Source: Kribbella qitaiheensis (GTDB lineage: Bacteria > Actinomycetota > Actinomycetes > Propionibacteriales > Kribbellaceae). Taken from it: 64,000 bases of DNA. The DNA is taken from contig NZ_CP043661.1 of NCBI RefSeq assembly GCF_014217565.1, forward strand, positions 1,116,001 to 1,180,000, written 5' to 3'. Positions within the stretch are counted from its first letter, which is position 1, and each line of letters opens with the position of its first letter. A model generated the notes under the pieces. That model was given only the letters and a program-made list of their open reading frames with translations, was not told the origin of the DNA and did not search any database. Shown here one piece after another: positions 27,245 to 35,064 of the stretch. The position numbers and the translations under genes were made by a program.

Positions 27245-27822
27245 TGAGTAGGACTGAAGAAGACGTTCTCGCCGGAGTCGGGCCACGGCTGCGAGCCTTG
27301 CGCCGGGCGCGTGGGGTGACGCTGGCAGACCTGGCGGCGGAGACCGGTATTACCTCGAGCACGCTGTCGCGGCTGGAGAACGGGAAACTCCGCCCGACGC
27401 TGGAGCAGTTGTTGCCGTTGGCAAGGGCACATGGCGTGCCGCTGGAGGAACTGGTCGAGGCGCCGCTGACCGGCGACCCACGCATTCATTTACGACCAGT
27501 ACGGCGCTTCGGGCTGACTGTCGTGCCGCTCACCAGACGGCCCGGCGGGATCCAGGCGTACAAGGTGATCTATCCGCCGGCGGGCCGATCACGCCTGACG
27601 AAACTGCAGACCCACGAGGGATACGAATGGTTCTACGTCCTCAACGGACAGGTCCGCTTCATCCTCGGTGAGCAGGACCTCGTACTGGGTACTGGCGAAG
27701 CCGCCGAATTCGACACCCGGGTCCCGCACGCGATCGCCAGCGCCACCGATCAACCCGCCGAATTGCTGACCCTCTTCGGGCCCCAGGGAGAACGCGCCCA
27801 CCTGTCGAAGGCCCACCACTGA
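27245..27822 (+). CDS. XRE-family regulator with C-terminal cupin domain
   Basis: A 192-residue regulator: helix-turn-helix at about 12-66 (LRALRRARGVTLADLA, ITSSTLSRLENGKLRPT) and a cupin barrel at about 105-185 with HEGYEWFYVLNGQVRFIL and ATDQPAELLTLFG. Proteins of this kind (SutR/PuuR-like) bind DNA at one end and a small ligand in the cupin. ATG codons at 27233, 27236 and 27245 are all in frame, none with a strong ribosome site; 27245 fits family length best. Divergent from the methyltransferase-DinB operon, its likely target. Confidence 0.87.
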
Positions 27823-27859
27823 CACACAGCAGGGCGCGGCCGCGCGCGACGTACGGCGA

Positions 27860-27892
27860 ACAGCCTCGCCACTGGTTCGGTGGCGAGGCTGT
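27860..27892. terminator. 13-bp perfect stem between convergent genes
   Basis: Arms ACAGCCTCGCCAC 27860-27872 and GTGGCGAGGCTGT 27880-27892, 7-nt loop. Serves the XRE-cupin gene and the convergent FAD oxidase gene. Confidence 0.85.
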
Positions 27893-27904
27893 CGGCGGTC
27901 TGGC

Positions 27905-29242
27905 CTAGGGCCGGATGTTGTGGTTGCCTGCGAAGAGATTGCCGGGGTCGTATTGGCGCTTGACCGCAGCGAGACGCTGATAGGTCTCCGCCGGATAGAC
28001 CGCGGCGACATCCTCATCGGTGGCGGTAGCGAGGAAGTTGCCGTAGGCACCGTTGACGTGAGGTGCGAGCCGCCCCCAGATCGCCGCCAGTGCGGGGAAT
28101 GCGGCCTCGACCACCGGAGCCGGTCCGAGAACGGTGGTCATGAACATCAACTCCGCCTGGCGATGCGCGTAGGCGGTGGCGCCTTCGGGCACCCGGGACA
28201 CCGCTCCCCCGACGCTCCGCACGGCGATGAACGGCGGTCGTTCCGACGCCCCGACCTCGGTGAGGATCCGCAGAACCTCCGACACCGATTCCTTGGCGGC
28301 GAACCCGCTGCGGGTGAACACCCGGATGCCGGGCGGCGGAGCCATTCCTTCCTCGAGCGTGTCCGCGAGAGGCTTCAGTACGACGTCGTCGGCGATCACC
28401 GTTCCCAGCCGGCGAATCGGATCGATGGCCTGGGCCGCGAGCTCCGGGTCATCGCCATCGAAGGCAACCTGGATCTCCACCGGCGCATTGGCTCCGCCGG
28501 CGAAGGGATTGGCGAAGCTCGCGATGGAGGTGAGCTCCTCAGGCGCAGTACGGAGATAGTCCGCCCAGCCCTGCAGTACTCCGGCCGCCTCCGTCGCCGG
28601 AAACGCGATCTTCCCGTGGAAGACCTCCGTCGTCGGGTGTGCCACGAAGTCGAAGGCAGTCACGACGCCGAAGTTGCCGCCGCCACCCCGGATCGCCCAG
28701 AACAACTCTGGGTTCTCATCGGCGCTGGCGGTCACGACCTCGGCGTCGGCGGTGACAACCTCCGCCGCGACCAGGTTGTCCAGCGTCAGGCCGTACTTCC
28801 TGACCTTCCATCCAATTCCGCCCGTCAAGGTCAGCCCGCCGACACCGACGCTCTTGGTGTCCCCGGACGAGATTCCCAGTCCATGGGGGGCCAACGCGTT
28901 CGCGACCTGCCCCCAGACAGCGCCCCCGCCAACCCGTACGACGTGACGCTCTTCATCAACGATCTCCACGCCCGCAAGCTCACCGAGATCGATCACCACA
29001 CCACCGTCGTTGGTCCCGAACCCGGCGAACCCGTGCCCGCCTCCGCGCACAGCCAACGAAAGCCCCGAGGCCGCGGCGAACTTCACCGCCGCTTGCACAT
29101 CCCCGACGGTCTTGGGTCGCAACACATACGCCGGGGTGCCCGCGAACAGCACCGATCCACTCACCGATTCGTACGCCGGTGCACCCGGCTCGATCACGTC
29201 TCCGCCAAACTCACGACGAAGCTCTTCCACTCCTGAACTCAT
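27905..29242 (-). CDS. FAD-binding berberine-bridge-type oxidoreductase
   Basis: A 445-residue flavoprotein of the PCMH/VAO superfamily. AVRGGGHGFAGFGTNDGG has His70 for 8-alpha-histidyl FAD linkage; GGLTLTGGIGWKVRKYGL and WAIRGGGGNFGVVTAF complete the FAD domain. The berberine-bridge C-terminal signature appears as YGNFLATATDEDVAAVY and KRQYDPGNLFAGNHNIRP. The second (Cys) FAD attachment of bicovalent members is absent. The ATG at 29242 follows GTGGGAGG. Such enzymes oxidise sugars or secondary metabolites using O2; the substrate is not predictable. Confidence 0.93.
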   Translation of the reverse strand: MSSGVEELRREFGGDVIEPGAPAYESVSGSVLFAGTPAYVLRPKTVGDVQAAVKFAAASGLSLAVRGGGHGFAGFGTNDGGVVIDLGELAGVEIVDEERHVVRVGGGAVWGQVANALAPHGLGISSGDTKSVGVGGLTLTGGIGWKVRKYGLTLDNLVAAEVVTADAEVVTASADENPELFWAIRGGGGNFGVVTAFDFVAHPTTEVFHGKIAFPATEAAGVLQGWADYLRTAPEELTSIASFANPFAGGANAPVEIQVAFDGDDPELAAQAIDPIRRLGTVIADDVVLKPLADTLEEGMAPPPGIRVFTRSGFAAKESVSEVLRILTEVGASERPPFIAVRSVGGAVSRVPEGATAYAHRQAELMFMTTVLGPAPVVEAAFPALAAIWGRLAPHVNGAYGNFLATATDEDVAAVYPAETYQRLAAVKRQYDPGNLFAGNHNIRP

Positions 29243-29378
29243 ACTTTTCCTCCCACACGGCACCCTCGTCGTTCGAGGCAGAGACCAAGGTCTCCGGCCG
29301 CGTTCCGTCATCGCGTGTTCTCCTGTCGAACATCCGACGACAGAGCCCTACCTTTTGTGACATCACCGCCGAGATGAA

Positions 29379-29439
29379 CTGCGCCAACGCAGTACGAGAG
29401 CGCCGTGCCGAGCTGCGCCAACGCAGTACGAGAGCGCCG
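29379..29439. repeat. Two 27-bp direct repeats, 34 bp apart
   Basis: Copies at 29379-29405 and 29413-29439 are identical over CTGCGCCAACGCAGTACGAG and beyond. They lie in the 212-bp gap between the FAD oxidase start and the GNAT stop; no gene is seen there. Confidence 0.8.
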
Positions 29440-29454
29440 GGCTACGCCGCGCGC

Positions 29455-30054
29455 TCAGGCCGGGTCGACAGCGCGGGTGACGACCCAGCGGTGCGGGGCG
29501 ATCGGGCGCGTGCGGGTGAAACCGTGATTCTCGAAGGCGGCCATCGGCCCGGTGTGCAGGAACGATCCCGACACCTTGCGATCGTCGGTCTCCTCGGGAT
29601 AGCCCTCGACCGTACCGCCGCCCAGGCGCGCGATCTGAGCCAGTGCCCCGCCGAGTGCGGCATCCGCCACCCCGCGGCCACGCAGGCCTTTGCCGGTGAA
29701 GAAGCAGGTGATACGCCAATCAGGCAGGCTGACCAGGCCCTTCTCGTACAGGCGACGGCTCTTGATCTCGGGCAACTCCGCCGGGCTGCCGAACTGGCAC
29801 CACCCCAGGCACTCGTCTCCGGAGAACACCAGCGCATTGTGAGTGCGGCCCTCGCGGACCCGCTTCTCCTTCTCCGCCCGGTTCTCGGCCGCCGTCCGCC
29901 CCTTGCCGAGCTTGACGTGGAAGCCCACACACCAGCAGCCGCCCCAGACGCCGTTGTTCGCTTCCACCAGCCGCGCGAACGCCGGCCAGGTCTCATCGGT
30001 CAGCGCGCGGACCGCCAGCGCGGCAGTCCCGTCCGCCGTCGTCGATTCACCCAT
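29455..30054 (-). CDS. GNAT-family N-acetyltransferase
   Basis: A protein of about 199 residues. The N-terminal EANNGVWGGCWCVGFH with a Cys-x-Cys pair and the later GKGLRGRGVADAALGGAL (acetyl-CoA pyrophosphate loop) and FENHGFTRTRP fit a GNAT acetyltransferase of the type often annotated only as GNAT. The ATG at 30054 is taken; another in-frame ATG is at 30063. No Shine-Dalgarno decides between them. It stands alone; substrate unknown. Confidence 0.8.
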   Translation of the reverse strand: MGESTTADGTAALAVRALTDETWPAFARLVEANNGVWGGCWCVGFHVKLGKGRTAAENRAEKEKRVREGRTHNALVFSGDECLGWCQFGSPAELPEIKSRRLYEKGLVSLPDWRITCFFTGKGLRGRGVADAALGGALAQIARLGGGTVEGYPEETDDRKVSGSFLHTGPMAAFENHGFTRTRPIAPHRWVVTRAVDPA

Positions 30055-30175
30055 GCCCACCATGTCAACACGCTTCCGCCGATCTGTCCCGGATATCCGC
30101 CCGGTGCGCCAGCTAAGGACCCGGAACGCTTGGTCCTGGGTACGTGGCGAGATCCTCCGGTGACTCGGTCAGCGG

Positions 30176-30400
30176 TCACTTGGTGGTGGGCCGTTTGCGT
30201 CGCTTTCCGGCCAGGGCGTGACTGCCATCGCAGAGGGGCTTGAGTGCGGAACGGCCGCAGCGGCACAGGGCGATCGTCGCCCGGCCGGGGTCGATCACGG
30301 CGCCGGTCTCATCGCGCAGTTCGAAGGCACCCCTGACGAGTAGCGGCCCATCCTGGTAGGCACGAATTACGGCACCTTCGGTGTTCGTCGACTCACTCAT
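30176..30400 (-). CDS. CDGSH iron-sulfur domain protein
   Basis: A 74-residue protein with the MitoNEET-type motif CRCGRSALKPLCDGSH, whose three Cys and one His hold a redox-active, pH-labile [2Fe-2S] cluster. The rest is a short N-terminal beta strand region and a basic C-terminal tail (GKRRKRPTTK). Probably cytoplasmic, in redox or iron sensing. It is divergent from a hemerythrin gene, and its upstream gap of 120 bp is shared. Confidence 0.92.
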   Translation of the reverse strand: MSESTNTEGAVIRAYQDGPLLVRGAFELRDETGAVIDPGRATIALCRCGRSALKPLCDGSHALAGKRRKRPTTK

Positions 30401-30520
30401 GCAGCGCCGGTACCCGCCGTCAACCGTCGTAAAGGGGCTCGACTTCGCGAGTTTGTCGCCGGGGTACAGCCCACTCAGAGTCACGCCGACCGGGGCGGAC
30501 CTGGACTGGGAGGAATGGCA

Positions 30521-31078
30521 ATGGCTGCCGATGTCGTCGATCTGATCATGCAGGATCACCGCGAGGTCGAACGGCTGTTCGACGAGCTGAAGAACCACCC
30601 GGAGAAGCGCGTCGGACTCGTGCCCGTGCTGACCACCTTGCTGTTCGCGCACAGTCGCGCCGAAGAGTCCGAGGTCTATCCGGCGGCCGCCGCGGAGGCC
30701 GATGAAGCCGACGAGGTCGCGCACAGCCAGGAAGAACACGTCGAAGCGGATCAGCTACTGGCCAAGCTCGCTGCCACCGATCCCGAGTCGGCGGACTTCG
30801 ACAAGGCGCTCCGCAACCTGGTCGACGCGGTGACCCACCACGTCGAGGAGGAAGAGACCAAGGTCCTCCCTGGCATGAGCGCCAACCTGAGCCAGGAACG
30901 GCGTCTCGAGCTGGGTGAGGCCTTCGCGGCCAGCCGCAAGGAACACCTCGGCGAGCAGCCGGACGACATCACCCGCGACGAGCTGCTGCAGCAGGCCCGC
31001 AACGCCGACGTCTCCGGCGTCTCATCACTCGGCAAGGACGCCCTGCAGAAGAAGCTGCAGCAGGAGGCAAGCGAGTAA
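30521..31078 (+). CDS. Hemerythrin-domain protein
   Basis: A 185-residue helical protein. Diiron-site residues appear as MQDHREVERLFDEL, LLFAHSRAEESEVYPA, EEHVEADQLL and THHVEEEETKVLP, the H-HxxxE-H-HxxxE pattern of hemerythrins. A polar C-terminal tail of about 50 residues ends in LQKKLQQEASE. The ATG at 30521 is placed 7 nt after GGAGG, while an ATG at 30515 would be only 1 nt away. Such proteins bind O2, NO or peroxide or act in iron and redox stress, which fits the CDGSH neighbour and the NO locus 2 kb downstream. Confidence 0.92.
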   Translation: MAADVVDLIMQDHREVERLFDELKNHPEKRVGLVPVLTTLLFAHSRAEESEVYPAAAAEADEADEVAHSQEEHVEADQLLAKLAATDPESADFDKALRNLVDAVTHHVEEEETKVLPGMSANLSQERRLELGEAFAASRKEHLGEQPDDITRDELLQQARNADVSGVSSLGKDALQKKLQQEASE

Positions 31079-31424
31079 GGCCTCTAGTCGAGCGCTACGG
31101 GATGTCGGTGGTCGCCGACCTTCAGTACCCGGACCCGTCGGCGGCGGTCCACGTCGACGCGTCCGGGCTGCCCGGCCAGTCGTCCAGGACCAGTGACTTC
31201 CACGGGTGCGATGGGTGGGCCTCTATCCCGCTGTATCTGTAGTGGAACACACGACCAGACTGCGGCCCTTCCTCGTGGCAATAAGCCGGTAGATCCCATC
31301 ACGCCGGCAAGCGACAAGAGGCTATGACTGCCCGTCCGCTCATGCCAATGAGGGTGTGTCCGGTTGGGGTTGGCGTCGCGCGCCGCGTGTGGTCGCCGAA
31401 AGGCGTGGCTTGGGTTGGTCGCGG
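31079..31424. other. Gene-free stretch, possible unrecognised remnant
   Basis: On the minus strand about 75 codons ending at 31084 are open (VEVTGPGRLAGQPGRVDVD), perhaps the end of an old gene, but I recognise no family and no start. Nothing else is seen. Confidence 0.3.
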
Positions 31425-31505
31425 TCAGGTGGTGGCCTGGAGGAGTTGCTGGATTCGCGTGACGACGAGTTGTGGTTGCTCGGCCTGGATGAAGTGCGCT
31501 CTGTC
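31425..31505 (-). pseudogene. Alpha/beta hydrolase, C-terminal fragment
   Basis: The last 26 residues of a haloalkane-dehalogenase/epoxide-hydrolase-like protein: AHFIQAEQPQLVVTRIQQLL, where His is the catalytic base, followed by a stop. Upstream of this the frame becomes the antisense of the adjacent HTH fragment, so the rest of the gene has been lost at a rearrangement point near 31505. Confidence 0.6.
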
Positions 31506-31506
31506 C

Positions 31507-31995
31507 AGCGGGCTGGAGTTCACCACCACGCAGCTGTGCGCCCGTATGCCCGACGTGTCAAGAGTGACCGTGTACCGGCAGATCGCCCTGCTCGTCGACG
31601 GGAGTTTCCTGGAGGTGGCCGGCGAGCAGCGGGTGCGCGGGGCCGTCGAGCGCCGGTACCGACTGCGCCGGCACCGGCCCGTGATCGACGCTGACGCGAC
31701 CGCCGCGATGACGATGGAGGACCACCGCCGCGGGTTCGCCGCCGCCATGGCCGTTCTGATCGCCGAGTTCAACGCCTACCTCGACCGCGACGAGGCCGAC
31801 CCGGCCGCCGACGGGGTGTCCTACCGGCAGGGCATGCTCTGGCTCAGCCCCGACGAACTCGCCGAGATGACCCGCAAGATGCTCGGGGTCCTGCGGGACT
31901 CGGTCGCCAACGAGCCCACGCCCGGCCGAGCGCCCTATCTGCTCAGCCCGATTCTCTTCCCCACCGCGCCACTCCAGCCTGAAACCACGCAATAG
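31507..31995 (+). pseudogene. HTH regulator (ArsR/MarR-like winged helix), N-terminally truncated
   Basis: About 162 codons of a winged-helix regulator: TTTQLCARMPDVSRVTVYRQ is the recognition region, then VRGAVERRYRL (wing) and a helical C-terminal ligand or dimer domain with LWLSPDELAEMTRKM. The expected first helix and start codon are missing: upstream of 31507 the frame runs into the antisense of an alpha/beta hydrolase tail. An open frame from 31324 exists, but its first 60 residues look non-native. It is either a truncated pseudogene or a new chimeric ORF. Confidence 0.65.
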
Positions 31996-32302
31996 CCGAC
32001 CTTCGCCACCGTCCCCACCTGCGCGGCCCCGGATCCGTGATCCGGCCCAGACGTTCCAGCAATGATCGCCACCGAACACCATGGCGCGGGCAACACACGC
32101 TCATGCCGCTGTGAACCGCACACGGCCGGCAAACCCACCGCCACCGGCCGAACGACAACGGATGCCTGAGCCTGAGCAGGTTTCGCGGCCGGAACACCTG
32201 ATGCGTTGGACGACAGTGGCGCGACAATCATGGCGCCGAAACAAGCAACGGACACCACCACAAACGATACGGTCGCCGTATTTATTGAATACTTTCGGAA
32301 AT
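31996..32302. other. Gene-free stretch with locally lower GC
   Basis: About 32262-32310 is unusually AT-rich for this genome. On the minus strand a signal-like stretch (FVVVSVACFGAMIVAPLSS) is open from about 32290 and continues to 31935, but no start codon or ribosome site supports it. Probably remnant sequence. Confidence 0.3.
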
Positions 32303-32776
32303 TCAAGGGCGCGTATCGACGCGCACCTCTACTTCCACAACCTCCGCGCCCAGATCGACGAACAACCCCGACGCATCGTGGTCGCGCCGCTCCCACTCGA
32401 CTCGCGACACCACGGCCAGCCCACCGCTGCACCGCCCACGAACCGTCATCAAATTCACCGCCCGCCCCGCACCTGCGACGAGCTCCACCGCGACGCTCGC
32501 CTCGCCAGGAAAGGAGGCGACCGTACAGCGACCCACCGGCCGGCGCACACCGTCGATCCACAGAACTACATCGACCAACGGCATAAACACCCGATCCAAG
32601 CCCTCGAACTCCGAAAACGCCGCATTCCGCTCGAGCTCCGCGACGCTGAGCCGCCATCCGGCCGGATCATCCACGAGTTCCCGGGTGGTCCCGGCCCCGT
32701 TGCGCCAGGCGATGGCCTCGACAAGCTCCGGCCTCAGCACCCGCACCGCACGGTGCGGACGTGAGCCAGCAGTCAT
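32303..32776 (-). CDS. HutD/Ves family protein
   Basis: A 157-residue cupin-like protein. EAIAWRNGAGTTRELVDDP followed by WRLSVAELERNAAFSEFEGLDR is the HutD/Ves signature (N-G-x-G-x-T-x-E and SxFPGxDR type). HutD accompanies histidine utilisation genes in Pseudomonas; Ves is a cold/stress protein in E. coli. The biochemical role is unknown. No hut genes are nearby. Start at ATG 32776 after TAGGAG; the longer frame to 33295 is antisense to the intergenic region. Confidence 0.85.
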   Translation of the reverse strand: MTAGSRPHRAVRVLRPELVEAIAWRNGAGTTRELVDDPAGWRLSVAELERNAAFSEFEGLDRVFMPLVDVVLWIDGVRRPVGRCTVASFPGEASVAVELVAGAGRAVNLMTVRGRCSGGLAVVSRVEWERRDHDASGLFVDLGAEVVEVEVRVDTRP

Positions 32777-33188
32777 CAGCGCTCCTACCGACGTCGTCCG
32801 GAACCGGACGGCCAGCCTATCGCGGTACCGACCTACTTCTTGTTGCTCACGGCAACGACTGCCGCACGACCCGAGCCTGGTGCTGCTGATATCCTGAAGC
32901 AATCGCATGAATTGCCACTGCGATTCGCGCGGTCTCCCTGTCCCGCCAGAACTTCCAGACCTCCCAACAATCACTCCCCCGGCCGCCGCCAGCGCTGGAA
33001 AGCGCGGTCCCGACAGGGCCGCCGAAGAATCGAGACGGTTGAGTCCGATCAGCGGTTTCAACCCGCTGGCCCACGGGTAGGTCGGAGTGGAACTCGGGGA
33101 GTGGAAAGACTGTGGGACCGGAAATGGGAGGGAACCCTTGTCAACGCGGTACCCGTCGGCTCGAGCTGCCGACAACCGAGGGCACACG
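32777..33188. other. Upstream region of the NO-synthase locus
   Basis: No gene seen. It contains an inverted repeat AATCGCA...TGCGATT (32901-32907 and 32919-32925), a possible regulator site, and is the likely promoter region for both the leader ORF/globin operon (plus strand) and hutD (minus strand). Confidence 0.4.
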
Positions 33189-33245
33189 ATGCCAACTGAT
33201 GGACCGTCCGTTTCCCCCGAGGAGCTGATCTTCCGAGCCGGATAG
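33189..33245 (+). CDS. Short leader ORF upstream of the globin gene
   Basis: An 18-codon ORF, MPTDGPSVSPEELIFRAG, with GAGGG six bases before its ATG. It ends 9 bp before the globin ATG, which has no Shine-Dalgarno of its own, so the globin could depend on translational coupling to this ORF. Nothing in the peptide points to a specific effector. Confidence 0.45.
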   Translation: MPTDGPSVSPEELIFRAG

Positions 33246-33254
33246 CGAACCCTG

Positions 33255-34556
33255 ATGGATGCATACGCCCTGCAACGAAGCTGGGACCAGGTCACGAAGC
33301 ACGGTGAACAGGTACCGCTGTACTTCTACTCGCACCTTTTCGTGTCTCACCCCGAAGTGCGGTCGATGTTCCCGCTCTCCATGTCGAACCAGCGAGACAA
33401 ATTCGTCGGCGCACTCGGCAGAATCGTCAGCCACGCCGACCAGCTCGACAAGGATTCGACCTTCCTGCAGCACCTCGGCCGCGACCATCGCAAGTACGCC
33501 GTCGTCGCGGAGCACTACAACGCCGTCGGCGCCTCGCTGTGCGCGACCCTGATGCATTTCCTGGGGCCTGAGTGGGACGAGGAACTCGCCGCGCAGTGGA
33601 CGTCGGCCTATCAGGTGGTCGCGCGGATCATGGTCGAGGCGGCGGAGACGTCCTCGGAGTCCAGCCCGGACTGGTGGGACGCCGACGTGGTCTCTGCCGA
33701 GCGGCGGACGATGGATCTCACCCTGCTGACGGTCCGGCCGAGGCGCGCGTTCCAGTTCCTTCCTGGCCAGTCGGTTTCCATGGAGATTCCCCAACGACCC
33801 CGGCAGTGGCGATACTTCAGTCCGGCCAACGCCCCACGTCCGGACGGTTCCATCGATCTGCACGTGCAACAGATCGACGGTGGCCTGGTGAGCCCTGCCG
33901 TGGTGCGGTCCCTGAAGACCGGCGACGTCGTGAAGCTGGGGGCGCCGGTCGGCGACCGGCTGACCCGGCGCGCCGGCGACAAAAGGGAACTGCTACTGGT
34001 CGCCGGTGGCACCGGCCTCGCTCCGCTGCTGGCCGTGCTGGAGCAGATCGACCATGAGTGGCAACGATTTCAGATCGGACCTCTGGTCCATCTTCTCCAC
34101 GGTGTCCGGATGCCCTGGCACCTCTACGACCGGCCACGGCTGCGGGAGCTGGCGCAGAAGCGGCCCTGGTTCGAATACACCGAGGTCGTGTCCGACGACT
34201 CGTCCTATCCCGGAACGCGCGGGAAGGTCGGCGCGGTCGCAGCCCGGCAGTCGACGTACGGGCGCACTGCGATGGTGTGCGGCGGCCCGCAGATGGTCGC
34301 GCACACGCTGGAGCAGCTGGCCGTCGCCGGCATGCAGCCCGAGGACATCAAGTACGAGCACTTCTACTACGCGGCCGCCGGCGAGCACGCCGTCGGGCCG
34401 GGGTTACCAGGTCAGGAGACAACCAGTGACGACGAACAACCACCGCCGCGGCACTTCGCATCAGACCCCCAGATCGATCCGCGACGAGGCGTTCCGGCGG
34501 CGGATGTGGGGACTCGACTCGGGCAGGGTCTACGGGTACCTCGATCAGCTGGCTGA
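33255..34556 (+). CDS. Flavohaemoglobin-like globin-FAD/NAD(P) reductase
   Basis: A three-domain protein. Globin (1-135): YFYSHLF with Tyr25 at B10 and SMSNQR, then GRDHRKYAVVAEHYNAVG with His78 as proximal ligand. FAD domain (145-235): FLPGQSVSMEIPQRPRQWRY then FSPANAP. NAD(P) domain: LLLVAGGTGLAPLLAVL, HLLHGVR, VCGGPQMVAHTLEQL. Flavohaemoglobins oxidise NO to nitrate with O2 and NAD(P)H; next to an NO synthase that lacks a reductase, this one could instead, or also, deliver electrons or protect the cell. The core ends near residue 376, while the frame runs on 57 residues and overlaps the next gene by 131 bp, so the true C-terminus is doubtful (GGGCC at 34395-34399). Confidence 0.9.
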   Translation: MDAYALQRSWDQVTKHGEQVPLYFYSHLFVSHPEVRSMFPLSMSNQRDKFVGALGRIVSHADQLDKDSTFLQHLGRDHRKYAVVAEHYNAVGASLCATLMHFLGPEWDEELAAQWTSAYQVVARIMVEAAETSSESSPDWWDADVVSAERRTMDLTLLTVRPRRAFQFLPGQSVSMEIPQRPRQWRYFSPANAPRPDGSIDLHVQQIDGGLVSPAVVRSLKTGDVVKLGAPVGDRLTRRAGDKRELLLVAGGTGLAPLLAVLEQIDHEWQRFQIGPLVHLLHGVRMPWHLYDRPRLRELAQKRPWFEYTEVVSDDSSYPGTRGKVGAVAARQSTYGRTAMVCGGPQMVAHTLEQLAVAGMQPEDIKYEHFYYAAAGEHAVGPGLPGQETTSDDEQPPPRHFASDPQIDPRRGVPAADVGTRLGQGLRVPRSAG

Positions 34557-35061
34557 TCAGATACAGGCCACCGAGCGGGAGCTCAGTGAGAGCCGGGCCA
34601 GGAACCAGCGTCTCCAGACCGAGCTGCAGCGCGGGCGGGCGGAGCTACAGCGCGTTCAGGCGGAGCTGGACCACCACGAACAGACCGGTGACCGCGTGAA
34701 CGAACAGGTCGTCCAGATGTTCAGCCAGGCACAGCTCGTCGTCGAGGAGATGGTCCAGGACGTCAGCCGGGACGCCCGCGAGCGCATCGGCCAAGCGCGC
34801 GCGCACGAGCGCCAGATCGTCGCGGAGGCCATGGACACGGCCGGCGAGCAGGTACGTTCGTACGCACAGTCGGCTCAGGCGCAGATGCAGTCGATCGTGA
34901 ACTCGTTCGCCACCGAGGTCGACCAGCTCGGGAGCACGCCTGAGCCCGGCCGGTCCGGCACCGCTACGCCGCTCCAGAAGGACCACTTGCCCGACGACCC
35001 CAGGGACTGGGGAACCCATTTCCGGGACGCCGGCCGGCTGGGATCTCCGGGCACGGACTGA
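34426..35061 (+). CDS. DivIVA-like coiled-coil protein
   Basis: A 211-residue protein. Residues 15-45 (RDEAFRRRMWGLDSGRVYGY, then LDQLADQI) resemble the N-terminal membrane-binding DivIVA motif, followed by a long coiled coil (about 40-165) rich in Arg, Gln and Glu: ESRARNQRLQTELQRGRAEL. The tail is polar. GTG at 34426 has AGGAG at correct spacing. DivIVA-like proteins mark curved or polar membranes and recruit partners. Between the globin-reductase and the membrane-anchored NO synthase, it could act as a scaffold holding them together. Inference only. Confidence 0.75.
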   Translation: MTTNNHRRGTSHQTPRSIRDEAFRRRMWGLDSGRVYGYLDQLADQIQATERELSESRARNQRLQTELQRGRAELQRVQAELDHHEQTGDRVNEQVVQMFSQAQLVVEEMVQDVSRDARERIGQARAHERQIVAEAMDTAGEQVRSYAQSAQAQMQSIVNSFATEVDQLGSTPEPGRSGTATPLQKDHLPDDPRDWGTHFRDAGRLGSPGTD

Positions 35062-35064
35062 CCG

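Noticed and set aside
31935..32302. Possible secreted protein on the minus strand with a signal-like stretch
   Set aside because: No start codon or ribosome site in a suitable place, and the downstream sequence has no fold-like pattern; kept only as a note.
33255..34556. Reading the globin-reductase as a plain housekeeping flavohaemoglobin unrelated to NOS
   Set aside because: Possible, but same-strand, tightly packed order with the coiled-coil and NOS genes makes a shared function likelier.
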